64,000 nt of DNA from the NCBI GenBank assembly GCA_021186555.1, contig JAJKFL010000003.1:41188408-41252407 (forward strand), in the 5' to 3' direction. The notes under the pieces were generated by a model. The model did not search any database and was not told where the DNA came from. It saw only the letters and a list, made by a program, of their open reading frames with translations. The DNA comes from Reticulitermes speratus. Lineage: Eukaryota > Arthropoda > Insecta > Blattodea > Rhinotermitidae. Positions 1 to 12,118 of this stretch are shown one piece after another (position 1 is the stretch's first letter; each line of letters opens with the position of its first letter). The position numbers and the translations under genes are program-made.

Positions 1-2120
1 TGAAATATACAGAAAATATTAGGTATGTCTAGAGATGAAGAGAAACCTGCACTTTCCAATATTATGACAGTCTATCAGTTTGCGCGCTTGAATCAGACTC
101 CAGTATCCCATAGAGCAGAAGACCCTTGACTAAGAATAGGGCAGTCCCTACGATCGTATTTCCAACCCTATTGCCTTTACAAAAAATGGGATCTTTATAT
201 CAAGTACAGAACATAAGTTACAATACATCAAAAGAACCAGTTATTTGCTAAAGTCATTGCTGCTCTCGCTTGCTGCCCATACACATCTACATTTTGTAGG
301 AGTATTTATAATAAGTACGGTTAAATTCCCGTACTACACAAAAAGCAAAAAAGCGTTGTATAGAAAAAAAGCGGAGAGAGAAGATGGAAGCCATGAGCAA
401 TTCAAAACTCACCAAGCATAAAATGTAAAGAACTTATTATTTTTTGTTAATCCTTTACCCTTTGATTGCGATTAAAATTCATTTTCCTTTATTTTATTCA
501 GTCATGTAAATTCTAACAGGCCTTCTAGCATTTTGCACCCTGTGTGTCCTTCAGAAAATAGAGAAACCCCTCTCCCAGCCACAGGAATTTCATAAATTCA
601 TGAGATAAAAAGGGTGTTTTGTAAAATGTTGGTGTATATGTATTTTTTTAACAGTGACGACCTCACCGTAGAATATTTTGACAAAATGCAACGGCTGCTA
701 ATTTCTTTCAATAACTTTTTACTTCCACGTATCACAGTATCGAAGCTAACTCCGCAACAAGAGTCCATAGAATAATAGCTTAATGAACAGACTTTAAGTA
801 TACACATCTCTTGTTGCTAATATTAATATAATAAAATTATACACGATCCTGACGAAGGTATATCAAATTTTGAGCCATTTAATTTATGGACTTTATTGTA
901 CTGTGCTAAAAATAATAAAATATTAAGCTACGTGCCGGGACGGGATCGCTCCCCGTCTTCAGGTTAAAGTACGGTTAAAACACACTCAGTTATGTCCAAC
1001 AGGTACAGCCGTTCTCAAGTTTTAGGCAAGATTACCAATTGTATGTATTTTAAATATAAGCTTTTGGAACGGTCGCCAGTGGCATAATGTTTAAACAAAA
1101 CGCACTTAAAATCTGGTTCAAATGTTGAGAAGGCAGAAAACACAGATACAGGAAGGCGATCTTACCTTACAAACACGAAGTAGGTAAGAATATGGTGTTG
1201 ATATTTTTGTGTTCTGTAGGTTGAAGAAACCCCGCTTTCTGAGGAAGGCCAATGTGCTTCACTGAGATAGAAGTGCTTTGCCGTGGACATAACTGATAAT
1301 ATAATTAATGTAAATAACATTCAGTTTTTGTTGGAATGAAAGTCGGTGGTTGGTTTGTGAAGTAACCAGTAGTTAAAATATTGAGTATTCAAGGACAGCG
1401 AAATATTTACAGCACCAAACTCACTATTATAGAAGAACACTTGCAAATCAGCTACACTACCTAATAACTGTAAATAAACATGAAGCAGAGAGGCATGCGT
1501 GAGAAAGTATTGTAAAGCACCAAATGTCATCAAAATTTAACCATAATATACATTATAGTTTATATTTAGGACACAAATTATTAACTTACTGGATAAATAT
1601 TTGAACATCACATGTTAACAGAGGATTCTTTAAGTGTACATTCATGCTGTTGCAAGCTTTCGCATGCATCAAAATTGCTACAATGTAACACTGCTTTATG
1701 ACATACAGCAGACAACTGACAGTAACTGCTATATAGCATACAGTCACACTATTGCACTTTGCATCTTGAAAGAAAGCTTGATGTACACTCTAAGGCTACG
1801 TAAACAAATTTGATTCACTCTTTTGTACTTTAAAGAAATTAACATGGAATCCATATAAACACAGAAAATAATACCACACATAAAATGCTATTGTCCGGCA
1901 TTAGTAGTTGCAGGTAACCGGTCGCATACTGCACAGCGATCTGTATCCACAGCAGTTTCATTGTTTGGAAACCGTTTACTGTATAACCGATTTAAGTCGA
2001 ATGCTTTTCCTTTGATTGGAAAACCTTCAATTCGTGAAAGCAATAAAATGGCATCACGTTTAACGGGAATGCATATTGATAAGGCTGTCATAATATGTAC
2101 TGATATGCAGCTTATGTAAC
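1..2120. other. Intronic sequence with no recognised feature
   Basis: This is AT-rich sequence with short random ORFs (all under about 75 codons). I recognise no repeat, RNA or coding similarity. Confidence 0.5.
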
Positions 2121-2360
2121 GGTACTGTCAGTAGCTCAAATTATGTACTGTAAAAAGTAAGAAGAGTGAATAATGAATTGGAAAGGATGCGGAAGGAAAC
2201 GCCTGTGGTCTAATTTAAAACAATATCCTGGAATTCCCATGGAGGGACTGAAGAAAACCACGTAACATAAAAATATTTGGGAATTCTGACCGAGATTCGA
2301 AGAAGGCACCGTACGAATGCAAGCCAGAAACCTTACCGGTTGAGTCAACTTAGTCGGTCA
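2121..2360 (-). repeat. Degraded SINE, family E (tRNA-derived)
   Basis: On the plus strand this runs from a GTAGCTCA-like block through ggaaaggatgcggaaggaaa, a (g)gaattcccatggagggactga block, and ends in a split-promoter-like end (gattcgaagaa). The same block order occurs at 16150-16385, 21850-21995 and, in the opposite orientation, 5835-5972. No target duplication was found. Confidence 0.45.
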
Positions 2361-2889
2361 ATTATTACGCGGCACTCTGGCGAAGAGAAGTCACTTTCGC
2401 TAGTGCAAAATATTGAAGTGCAGAATGCCAGAAAGTCAACAGTCGTGTTTTAAAACATGATATATTATTAACATTCGCATTATAACAAGGCAATTTCGTT
2501 CAAGGTAAAGGTCAAACTAAACGCTGTGTTGAAACGCCTTACCGTTGCTGTGTGACAACCCAAATGGTTGGCGTTTTGCGAAATTCGGAACGATTTCAGT
2601 TCGTTCTTACACCGACATAACTGCGACATACTGACAACGGAACCTGCACGTTGCGAGTGGCAGACACAAATATCTTTCTTAAAGTGAATAATAATTAGTG
2701 CATGGCATTTTACTTACTAATCAGCAGAGCTTTCTTAAATTGTGTTCTGAAACACACATTTAGCGTGACTGTGCTAAGACTATGAAGCTACAAGAGACGG
2801 GTCTCAGGAGACCGCCATTTGCTTTCAGGGCTCTCTTGCTAGCTTTCAATGTTCCATCTCTGTTATTTTAAAAGTTTTAGACTATCATA

Positions 2890-3530
2890 AACAACAAAGA
2901 AAACTAAACTGAATTGTATATAATCTATAGCTTTTTTTGTGACACCAACATCACTTTTCAAGTACAATGAACCTGCATTTTCTTTTATACCTTCCCTCCC
3001 AGCTTTCGCTAGGGGATTGAACTGATGTCCGCTGTGCATGAAGACTGAATCGCCTACCTCATGCGGCAACGTTTCTTACACGTGTGTGTAGAGTTTGGGT
3101 ATAAGAGGAGTATGCAAGTGTTTGAAATAATATACGTTCGTTTCGTACATGAGATTGGTAAATTTTATATCAGCGTCTCGTATCTCCTACACTCTTTATC
3201 TTACGTAAAAATATTGTGTCAAAATATCCAGTTACGAGTGTCTTCAGTTAAGACTAACGGACTGTTTGAACACAGTAAACATTTAACGGATCCTATGAAA
3301 TGCGACGAATTTCTTGGCTAAATGAGCGACTGTTAGATTATGAAAAAAAAACTCTGTTGCAAGGAGTTAATGCTGGAGTTGTTGTTTCGAAAGAGCGGAC
3401 AATGTTTGAGGAAAATTTAATGGCCTATTTGAATATATTCTTTAGTGTTTTAAGCGAATTAAACTGCTGACGAAGGATCTGAACCAGATTAATCTGCTGA
3501 TTTTGTTCCCATCAATGCACAATTCTACTA
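2890..3530 (+). repeat. Unclassified interspersed repeat R1, copy 1
   Basis: This is clearly homologous, in opposite orientation, to 12940-13590. Shared blocks in order include attgaactgat, cgcggcaac / gcggcaac, ttcgtacatga, caatattgtgtca / aatattgtgtca, ccagttacgagtgtcttna, ggactgtttgaacacagta, atgagcgactgttag, aggaaaat and gaaccagattaat. Identity in the aligned blocks looks like roughly 75-80% by eye. No long ORF is conserved between the two copies, so it is probably a non-autonomous element or a solo terminal piece of one. The family is unknown to me. Confidence 0.7.
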
Positions 3531-5834
3531 AATGCACGTAACTGTGAACGTAACCAAGGCAGAACGTACGATTCTGGGCGGCTCTTATTGCAGAGACAGC
3601 GAGCAATATTCATAACGAGACCTCATACGTAAATGTGTTGGGAGCAGAAACCTTATTCAGAAGCTGATAGTAGCTATGTTAGTAAAGAAATGTCAAGCCT
3701 TTTATGGACGCCATAAGATCATCATCGTATCTATTACAACCTGGCAGCGGATTTTCCGCCGAAACACTGAAATGTAATCTGCTTCCTCACACCCTACTTG
3801 TTGATTACTTTTCCATCTATGTCCAGGTTTCGCGATTAATTTCTTCCCCTCAGCCTTTCACACCAAAATTATGTATCAATTTCCGATCTCATAACAGTAC
3901 ATACAGCTTTCCTGAAAGGTGTAAATAAAATATGCCATAACATCCAATTTCTAAATACGTGCTATGAATTCAGTATTTCACACAAAATTGAACCAGTGAG
4001 AAGGAGAATGCTTTGTTTTCACACCGTACGGCGTGCCTTAGAAATACCGATCGCCCAGTACCATAAGCTATGACATTCTACGAGCACAAATAAATATGAT
4101 TTTAATTTATATAACGCTACTAAAATTTCACAGAACTAAAAGATTAGTTACAAAGAAAACTTCATGCCATTTCCAAAGCGCAACTCTTTTTGGCACACAT
4201 TCCTTGCGTAGGAAATGTAACTAAATTATGAGAAGAGACCCACCGCGAACTGAACATTGCTTTTAACGGGACGTTTACTACAGGCGAGGCATAGCTTGGT
4301 GGATATTGCAGGTGTGCAATATGAAAGGACGTAGCAAGGGAGATATACAGTGGTGGAGATTATAAGCATGAAATCTAAATGTTGTAGCAGAAGATGTATA
4401 AAGGTCATGTGTGTCACGTGTAAAACACGTTAGAGTGGGTTGCAATGTGAAAATGTGTTCTTGGTTTAGGAACATAAAATCTAATAAATCAAAGACTATC
4501 ACGCATAAATCATTATGAAAATTATTACGTATAGTTTCACATACTTATTTCTTAAAGACATTTCGATTTTATTTGTTTTAAAGTATGAAAAATGTGAGTG
4601 AGACTTGTGAATAAGACAGAGGATGACTTAAAACACATGAGTGGCAACGGGAGTGACATTTGTACCAGAGCAAAACTGAAGTGGCCCTATATAAAACATT
4701 CCGGTTTCCTGTAATAACATAATACACCTTTGCACGTAAGCATCAAGGCGACGCTTCCGAATGGGAGAAATTTTACATTTTACGTCGGACCGAGCATATT
4801 CGATTTTTTAAAACAATGTGAGTTTTTTGTTACAACAGGCCTATAGACGATTTTCACGCTATCAAAACTGGTAATCAATTGAACAATGGCATTAATTAAA
4901 GCTATTATTCTAATAAACAACAGCGAATGTTTTCCCAACCTGTGGTACCAAGTCATGTTAGTTTATGTTAATCTTGTACAAAGGTTGTGTTATTCTTCGT
5001 GTAGCAATGTACGCTTGAAAGTTAGGGTGCAAATTGTTTACCTTATAATTTCAAAACAACACAGACCGGCTTAGTTTACCTTAATAATGATTTTCGATTC
5101 AATAACGTATGCTGAAGGCCACTGTTGCCACGCTCAAACTATAGTAAGTTTGGATGAAACTTGTAAACAGGTATGGTTGTATGGCTACTGTGTCTTGAGG
5201 CATGGGGAATTTAGAATCACCCTGTTCAATAGCGTTCTGTGTTCAAGCCTGTTCCATAACCAGCTTTTGATTGGTCTACTTGTATCTGTGAATCCATTGG
5301 GTTTGTAAGGAAGTGCAACTTTTAATTATAGCATTCTACTAATAATTGACAGAATGTTCTGTTGTCTATTCGTCTATTGCCTGAAAAGATATATTAGCCA
5401 CTTTCGCGGTTTTATATTTTTTAATCTCTTGACAATTCTTAAATATTTAATTTAAATTTACATTTTACTGGCAGTTTTATTTTTCTTAATCAATTTACAC
5501 GTAAAAATGTCAAACCTTCTATCAGTTCAAAAGATTAAAATTGAATCTCTTTCCGTACCTGTTTTATTGTTAATTCAAAATTACATATTTTTATACAGAC
5601 GTAATTTCTTACTTACAGAGCAATTATCGTCATATGAAAAGCCACAATTTAAGTAGCCTACTTAAAATACGGAACTTATTCCATTATTAGTGTAAAACGA
5701 GTTATTTTACGGTGCATTGGATATTGCCACTTGAGAAGTAGGAAAATCTGATGAAAATAAACATGTCTCTAAAAACAACCACAGGGAGAAAATTATGGAT
5801 GCCACAGACTGGGTACCGACACTCGCAGTCGAAC
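3531..5834. other. Intronic sequence with no recognised feature
   Basis: No element, RNA or coding similarity was recognised. The ORFs are short and unsupported. Confidence 0.45.
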
Positions 5835-5972
5835 CTTTAGCATTTTGTACTTTGGAAGTCCCGGATTCAACTACTGCCTTGTGGAGCAGGTACTGTCACT
5901 GAGGATTTCCACAGTTTCTTCAGTCCCTCCACAAATGTTGGAATAGTAGCTCAAATTAAGCCACGACCACTT
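5835..5972 (+). repeat. Degraded SINE, family E, plus orientation
   Basis: A B-box-like cccggattcaactac block is followed by gtactgtcactgaggatttcc, tcagtccctccacaaatgttgg and agctcaaatta. This is the reverse-complement order of the copies at 2121 and 16150. It is diverged and the edges are approximate. Confidence 0.4.
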
Positions 5973-6462
5973 CATGAACCTGCAGGTAGCCTAGTCATCG
6001 TATAGTTCGACACTGCATAAACTCAGCTAAAGAAAACATCGTGAAAGAATACTTAATGGATACATATTAGGCAGAAGTACTTGTTTACCGTCTCCACAAC
6101 TTTACTGATGTCAGTATTAATTAATATCATTAATAAGACAACATGTTACAACCAACCATGGCCACCTTCAGACCATCTAGTAAATAAAATGTATAAATAT
6201 TACAACGGCATTAAATATGTTCAAAAAGACTGAGATATAAATCTTACAATTTGTATAGCACATGTTGCTTGTCATTTTTAATACTACGTACTAACAGAGA
6301 CTATTGATAGATTTTGACATGTTAGTTACAATGTTAAAACATGTATCAATATTAAGGACTTTACAATCATTATAATTTCCCCTGTAGAATTCATTTAGTG
6401 TGTTGTGTTGACGATGAACAAGCACTTTCTTATTTTCTTTTATAACACGACGGAACTTGTTT

Positions 6463-6717
6463 ATGGCTCGGCAGCCCTAGTGCGGGAGGGCCTCCTTATT
6501 ATCGAGGCTTCACGATTATACTCAGACACAACACACTCAGTAGGGATCCTCTGGACGAGTGATAGGCGTGTCGCAGAGACCTCTACCTTACAACACACAC
6601 ACACAAAACACTCACAAGACACAGACATCCATGACCCCGGCGGGATTCGACCCGCAATCCTAGTAAGCGAGAGGCCGTAGACTCACGCCTTAGACAGCGC
6701 TGCCGCTGGGATCGGCA
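6463..6717 (-). repeat. tRNA-derived SINE, family A, copy 1
   Basis: This is one of three copies of the same roughly 240-255-bp element, all on the minus strand. The tRNA-like head is at the right end: a B-box (complement of ggattcgacccg, about 6643-6654), and an A-box-like stretch within tagacagcgctgccgctggg. The body includes the shared blocks attatcgaggcttcacga, ctctggacgagtgat and gcagagacctctacc, plus a CA-rich patch. The family is recognised from the other copies at 11883 and 23691. Confidence 0.8.
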
Positions 6718-9360
6718 TACAACGGAATGCCGAACATGAAAATAGTCTTATGAATGCATAGGGCCTATATTAATTGATCTGTCTTACGACGCTATATGAC
6801 CCGACTTATTAAAACCGTCATTAGATGGACCTGAAATACGCCAATATAGACTGCGATTGTATCGTTATTCCTCTGTGAAAGCAAACCCCTAACTTTGCAG
6901 TATGCTGAGTGACGAAGGTAGTGTCAGTAAGAAGAAAGAACACACACATTTAAGTCTTTAAGAAGTACATTATTAAATTGTGAACTTTTGTACCAACTCC
7001 CTTTTCTCGAGATATTTATCTTCTAAGGTTTCAAACCTATTAACACGAAATATTGTTGTCGCCAATGTAGGGGTCAGTGTACTGTGCAAGTGTATCAACT
7101 ATAAACATTTCCGGGTACGATTATCACCTCGCTTGACAGGCAACTGGGCACCAATTAAAATACGAACAGCAGAGACAATATGGCAGCAATTTTATAAGGA
7201 CAGATCTTATCCAAAGTAAAATGCTGATAACGGTCTCGGGATATAGACTGTGTCTAAAATATTCATAACACAGGAGTACGCCACAACGGCACACGTGGGC
7301 TACGAGTGTTATAAAGAAACATGTTTTCACCAGTAATAATGATTTAAATTTTAATAAAACGACCATAAGACACAACTTAAAACAAAACAGGCAATGTACA
7401 TATAATGTAACAAAGAGGTGAGTTATCATAACCATTGTTGCTGTGGAAAAGAAATAAGAATTACAAATTGTGATGGTGTGTTTGTATTCTTGCCTTAGTT
7501 ACCCGGCATGCAAATCGCATATTTTCTGCGCCGTATTACATTGTCTGTGGCCTGTCTGTCTCTACAATATTTTTCCACATTATCTCATAAACGGCACTAT
7601 CTTCGGAAAAACGTTATTGAACATAAAGTGCGTGTTTTGATTTTCTCTACAATGTTTGTCTGAAACATTTCTCATTTGGAAAAGAATTCAGCGAGATATA
7701 AAAGTACATAGGCCTTCATGTAAAGTACCCGTTATTCTTTTCAGATATTAATCAAACTTGAATTTTCTCGACCGATTTTAGAAAAATCCACAAATATCAA
7801 ACGTCATGAAAATCCGTGAAGTGGGAACAGAGTCATTCTATGCGGACAGACAGACATACAGAGAGACAGACAGACATGACGAAGCTAATAGTCGATTTTC
7901 GCAATTTTGCGAAACCGCCTAAAACACCAATTTTAAAATAGTCCTCCACATGTTTCGACTAAGTGTAAAGTCATCCTTAGGCGGCATTTTCTTCATCAAC
8001 ACACGAAAGTTGTCACACAATTCTCATCCGGTCATAATACACATTCCGTCACTTAATTCACCTGCATTCACTGTATTCTGCAGGTTGATGGAATAAAATA
8101 AAACGAACATGCATGGCGAATAGAACGGAACATATATCAATAGAGGGTTTATATGAAAAAAGAGTATCCTGAAATATGCGAGCATCAAAACCATTCATTA
8201 CAAGCCAAGATTAATTGAAGAGCACGTGCAGCTGCCGGTTGTAATGAAAAATTAAATTAGTTAACACACCTACGGCCTGATGTAGAAACACGTATAAGTC
8301 AGTATGACTTAATGTATAGCACACAATTAAGTACAACGCAATTATGATCTAAAACACATTGAGGGAGACATGGTCTTCGTGAATGTGCGTTTTTTAGAAT
8401 TGTTGTGAGCCTGAGAATGACCTATCCTATGTGAAACATATGGCTCTTGTAGACACATAAACACATCTAAATATAGTTGTGTTTTGACTGATACAAATTT
8501 TGTATATTATAACACTGCTCACAATTTAAACCAGCCGGTACAATACATAAAGACAAATATTTTTAACATATTCAGTAAAATTGAACTAATAGTAAAGTGT
8601 TGACTAGTTTTTAAAGCGAGAAGACTATCAAACGTCTCTGTTTTATTGAAAGGGAGTGTTATTTGGACATTGCCCATTGTGCGGATAAAAATAAATTGTA
8701 CACTAGTTGTCGGAGGCTGGCTCCATCTTTATCTTTAGTTAAGAATAAACAGTCCCTACATTCATTCGTCTATCACCGACGCTATACGATCTCACCAATT
8801 GACAGCGCAGTTAAGTAACAGATTTAAGAACAATGATTTTAAAAACAGTGGGTGAAGAATACACAAATCATAAGGTCCATCATTCTGTTACCTTCTCAAT
8901 ATTTTCACCCGTCCCGTTTTCCCAATAGATCCGTCCCAGCTGGTTGACAGGTGACTGAACAGTTTTTGTAGACTACATTCTAATTGTGCTACTGAAGGAC
9001 ACCACCAATTGCTAACATTATATAAGTCTTTAATAGATGAACAAATGAGTACGGAGCACAAGCACAATGACACTGACAGGAGAAAACTAAAGTACTGAGA
9101 GGAAAGTCTGCCCCAGACGCACTTTCCGCACTACAAATCCCACACGGTTTGGTTTGGAATAGAGCAAATAGTAGTCTATGTTCACTGATATTTCTTTGCT
9201 TAGAAACAATTGTTTCATGTACATTATACGATGTAACGACGCTGAAATAGGAGGTTTGTATGATGTTCTATCTTCTCTTATCAGGAATGAGTCATAAGAT
9301 TACTCACAGAAAACAAGGAGATACACTATTCAGTACTTCTATTTTAAGAAAAGGCAGGGT
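6718..9360. other. Intronic sequence with no firm feature
   Basis: A patch of GACA-type short repeats (cagacagacatacagagaga, about 7850-7880) is followed by an AT-rich conserved-looking stretch. Similar patches occur near 20110 and 43720. Nothing else was recognised. Confidence 0.4.
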
Positions 9361-9361
9361 A

Positions 9362-9513
9362 AAACAGGGTGCTTTCATGTAAGCCTTTTATTATTACCAA
9401 CCATTGCACAATAATTCTTTTTACTCCTACATATTTGCAGTGGTTGGTAATAATAAATACCTTATATGTAAAACCACTGCAAGGAACATGTATAAATTAA
9501 ACAGGGTGCTTTC
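9362..9513. repeat. Hairpin-bearing insert between 15-bp direct repeats
   Basis: The 15-mer aaacagggtgctttc occurs at 9362-9376 and again at 9499-9513. The 122 bp between them contain an inverted repeat (ttattattaccaacca... against tggttggtaataataa). The direct repeats could be a target-site duplication around a small insert, or a local duplication. The family is not known. Confidence 0.6.
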
Positions 9514-10186
9514 GTTTGTAGTTACATGTCGGGTTTAGCCATACCGTCTTACAATGTGGACTTTCACTTCACCATGGAAGTCTGACAGCGGCTGCAAAAA
9601 ATTTATTCATCACTATATTAAGCTATATATTCGTATAGACTGTGCATGCTGTGGGCAATGCTTTGGAGAGGGTCTTCGCTTATTCCTTCCATTCAAAAAC
9701 CCGTCACTTTCCCTCACGCAAGATACTCGCATTTATCTGTCCGAATCATTACAGCTGATAGACCCGCGCCATGTGCTGACTGCCGGATACGCTGCTGCTG
9801 TTGCTGCTGTAACTACACTTCAAATTGTTCTACAACAGAACAGCTAACAGGTGTACTTTATTACAAAACTCCAATCCAACAGTTCTGTTTTTTATGTTCC
9901 TCTTTAATTGGAGGGTAAATTTATTGCAAAAAGAAAGAAAGGAGACACAAATAAAAATACGGTTTCCACTTCGTGTTTACGAAAGAAAATGGAGCAGAAT
10001 TCCGATTCTTCTTGTTAGACTAATGTGATGCCATTTAATTTAATTTCTAACAGACGGCGCAACCTATAAAACCGCTAGATACTTTTGACTGGTTACAGCA
10101 TGAGACGATATTATACGTGTTCCACACCAGGGAAGGAGAATGCATGGCGACATTAAGGAAATACTCAGCTCAGCTGTTTAACTTAC

Positions 10187-10266
10187 CGGCATAGTTTGGC
10201 TTCCGTGTAGACTATTGATAGCCGCCTGGGCTTCTTGATGTGAGCTGAATTTGACAAACGCACAAC
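10187..10266 (-). CDS. bru3: CELF/Bruno-family RNA-binding protein, coding exon for second part of RRM2
   Basis: This internal coding exon continues RRM2 of the CELF/Bruno gene. Its first two bases complete a glycine codon begun at 61362. The next 26 codons read [20 protein letters not shown] followed by GSQTMP, covering the RNP1 motif (KG-CAFVKF, split by the intron after the first base of Gly) and the HGSQTMP segment invariant in the family. The acceptor is tttgcag and the donor is the consensus GTAAGT. The 80-bp length and phases (enters after base 1, leaves in phase 0 after Pro) match the exon I recall from other animals' CELF genes. The next exon, expected to begin with GASSSLVVK-like sequence, lies beyond position 1 on the minus strand. 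No stop or frameshift is seen, so the gene looks functional. Confidence 0.94.
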
Positions 10267-10622
10267 CTGCAAATAGAATGAACAATTAGGTATCCCTGCA
10301 CTTAAAAGCACAACTGATGCAGCGCAAGCAGACAGGACATACTGTCAGTGATACCTGACACTGTGACATGTTAGAAGTTTAAAACGTGGGCCATGGCTCA
10401 TACGTCAAGGCCAAAACACTCCGTGCAATACATCATTGTTTTAGAAGCTGATATTTTTCTCTTCTGCTCAAGAAGTTCTCCACATTTCACGGTACATTTT
10501 AATTGGAAAGTATGCAGGGAAGAGACGGCGCGAGTGACCTAGGTTTTAGTTAAGAGGCCAACAATAAATTGATATTAGAAGAAATAGGCTGCTCATTACT
10601 CATTACTTACATTGCGATTGTA

Positions 10623-10761
10623 ATCATTTATATACACTAACATAAGGACATAAATTGTATAACATTACAATTATCCACGTCCATTATCTATATACGTGTA
10701 TATGGATAATCTGTAACTTTATACAATTTATGTGCATATGTTGGTATATAATATAAATGAT
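10623..10761. repeat. Palindromic (foldback) element or MITE
   Basis: The left arm (about 10623-10684) and right arm (about 10701-10761) are imperfect inverted copies sharing atcatttatat, acataaattgtata and attatcca blocks. About 16 bp separates them. It is AT-rich with no coding capacity. It lies 357 bp upstream of the CELF 80-bp exon in the direction of transcription. Confidence 0.6.
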
Positions 10762-10983
10762 CAAAATGCCAGAAGTTTACTGAATTACAAAGTTTCAGAA
10801 TACGTTCCAGTGACGGGCCTCTGTTCATACATTCCGTTTCGATGAACTACGAGCAACATGTCCTTGACAAGGAATCTGTTCAATGGAGCCGCTGCTTCTT
10901 GATAAATAATAAAATGTGCAATTAATGGAAATGATTATATTTAATATTCTTCACAAACAACTTCTTGCACATTGTGTTTTATA

Positions 10984-11518
10984 CAGTGTGTCCAAAAGTC
11001 CCTTCGGGTTTTGAAAAATTGTGGCGCGCAAACAAATTGAGCTAGCCACATGCGGTTTGCGCAGATTACAGTGAAACTCTGGAAGTTATTTTTTGCCGCC
11101 AACAAGATGTTGCTCCACCTCATTGAGGTATGCAGGTACGCGCGTACCTAGACAGGACATTTCCAGGAAGATGGATCGGCAGAGATGGTCCAATGCCTTG
11201 GCCTCCACATTCACCAGACATAACACCACTGGATTTTTTCCTGTGGGGTTATGTCAAGAGCAATGTGTTCGAACACCTGTTAACGGACTTGATGACCTGA
11301 AGACCCGTATCAGGAATGTGATCTCGGCTATTCCAGCGGACATGCTCCACAGAACATGGCAAGAGCTCGAATATCGTCTGGACGTTCTCCGTGCTACCAA
11401 GGGAGCCCACATCGAGGTCTACTGAGGTCAGTAAAAACCTTCCAGAGTTTCACTGTATTCTGCCGCAAACCGCATGTGGCTAGCTCAATTTGTTTGATTT
11501 AGGTTTGTGGACACACTG
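10984..11518 (+). mobile_element. Tc1/mariner-superfamily transposon, internally deleted, with transposase remnant
   Basis: The 535-bp element begins CAGTGTGTCC and ends GGACACACTG, with TA on both sides (10982-10983 and 11519-11520). The terminal inverted repeats are long (about 95 bp) and include gagctagccacatgcggttt on both sides. Between them lies only the C-terminal third of a DDE transposase on the plus strand: QQDVAPPH, then a stop where the family has Tyr, then AYLDRTFPGRWIGRDGP, then WPPHSPDITPLDFFLWGYVK. A one-base frameshift follows, then DDLKTRIRNVISAI and EYRLDVLRATKGAHIE, ending at a TGA near 11422. Counting from QQD to TPLD gives 41 residues between the aspartates, so a DD41D-type family is likely. 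The first catalytic Asp and the DNA-binding half are missing, so the copy is non-autonomous. It sits inside the left arm of a hammerhead-like inverted pair. Confidence 0.88.
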
Positions 11519-11862
11519 TACTATTATTTACATTAAAATAACAAACTGCAACATGTTTACAATCCCTACAGGATCACCATCAGGGAGTAATACATCAAGT
11601 ATTTGTGTATGAAACATATACAAGTGTAAACAGATGCACCTTGATGTCTTGTACACCGTACAGTAAAACTGAATGGGAGATGTAAAGAGTGCCTTGTGAG
11701 ATTGACGTGAACATACAAGATAAGGAAATCTAATAATTACGTAAATTTCACAATTTTTGATGTTGTCTTATACACAAATACTTGATATATATACTCCCTT
11801 ATGATGATCCTTTAGGGATTGAAACATGTCGGAGTTTGTTATTTTAATATAAATAATAGTAA
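11519..11862. repeat. Inverted pair of hammerhead-like repeats (pair 1), split by other insertions
   Basis: The left arm (11519-11610) and right arm (11771-11862) are inverted copies: tactattatttacattaaaa against ttttaatataaataatagta, and caagtatttgtgtat against atacacaaatacttg. Each arm carries a motif. In the right arm (plus strand, 11792-11835) CTTATGA is followed by a stem-loop (gatcc/ggatt), GAAACATGTC, and a helix I of actcc with ggagt. In the left arm (minus strand) CTGATGG is followed by the same stem and TAAACATGTT. Both cores carry substitutions. The left arm resumes beyond the 10984-11518 transposon at about 10967-10983 (gcacattgtgtttta). Confidence 0.7.
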
Positions 11863-11882
11863 AAGACATATTGTGCATCTGC

Positions 11883-12118
11883 GCAACAGCCTCTAGTGGG
11901 CCAGGGCCTCTCATTATCGAGGCTTTACGATCACACTCAGACACACCAAAACTCGGTAGGACTCCTCTGGACGAGTGATCAGCCCGACGCAGAGACCTCT
12001 ACCGACAACACACACAACAAATCACAAGAGGCAGACATCCATGCCCCCGATGGGGTTCGAACCCAAATCCCAGCAAGCGAGCGGCCGCAGACCCACGCCT
12101 TAGACCGCGCGGCCACTG
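11883..12118 (-). repeat. tRNA-derived SINE, family A, copy 2
   Basis: Same family as 6463-6717. The B-box is intact (complement of gggttcgaaccc near 12053-12064) and an A-box-like region follows in ccttagaccgcgcggcc. The body carries the blocks attatcgaggctttacga, ctctggacgagtgatcagcc and gcagagacctctacc. Flanking tgcatctg / tgcatttg (7 of 8) may be an eroded target duplication. It appears inserted in the outer right arm of hammerhead-like pair 1. Confidence 0.85.

Larger units (their letters stand above)
1..10186 (-). other. Part of the downstream CELF/Bruno intron (at least 10.2 kb)
   Basis: This sequence follows the GTAAGT donor of the 80-bp exon on the minus strand. It contains SINE copies, one copy of an unclassified repeat and a small hairpin insertion, all listed separately. 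No following CELF exon, which should encode the GASSSLVVKFADTEKER-like end of RRM2, was recognised, so it must lie outside the window. Confidence 0.8.
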
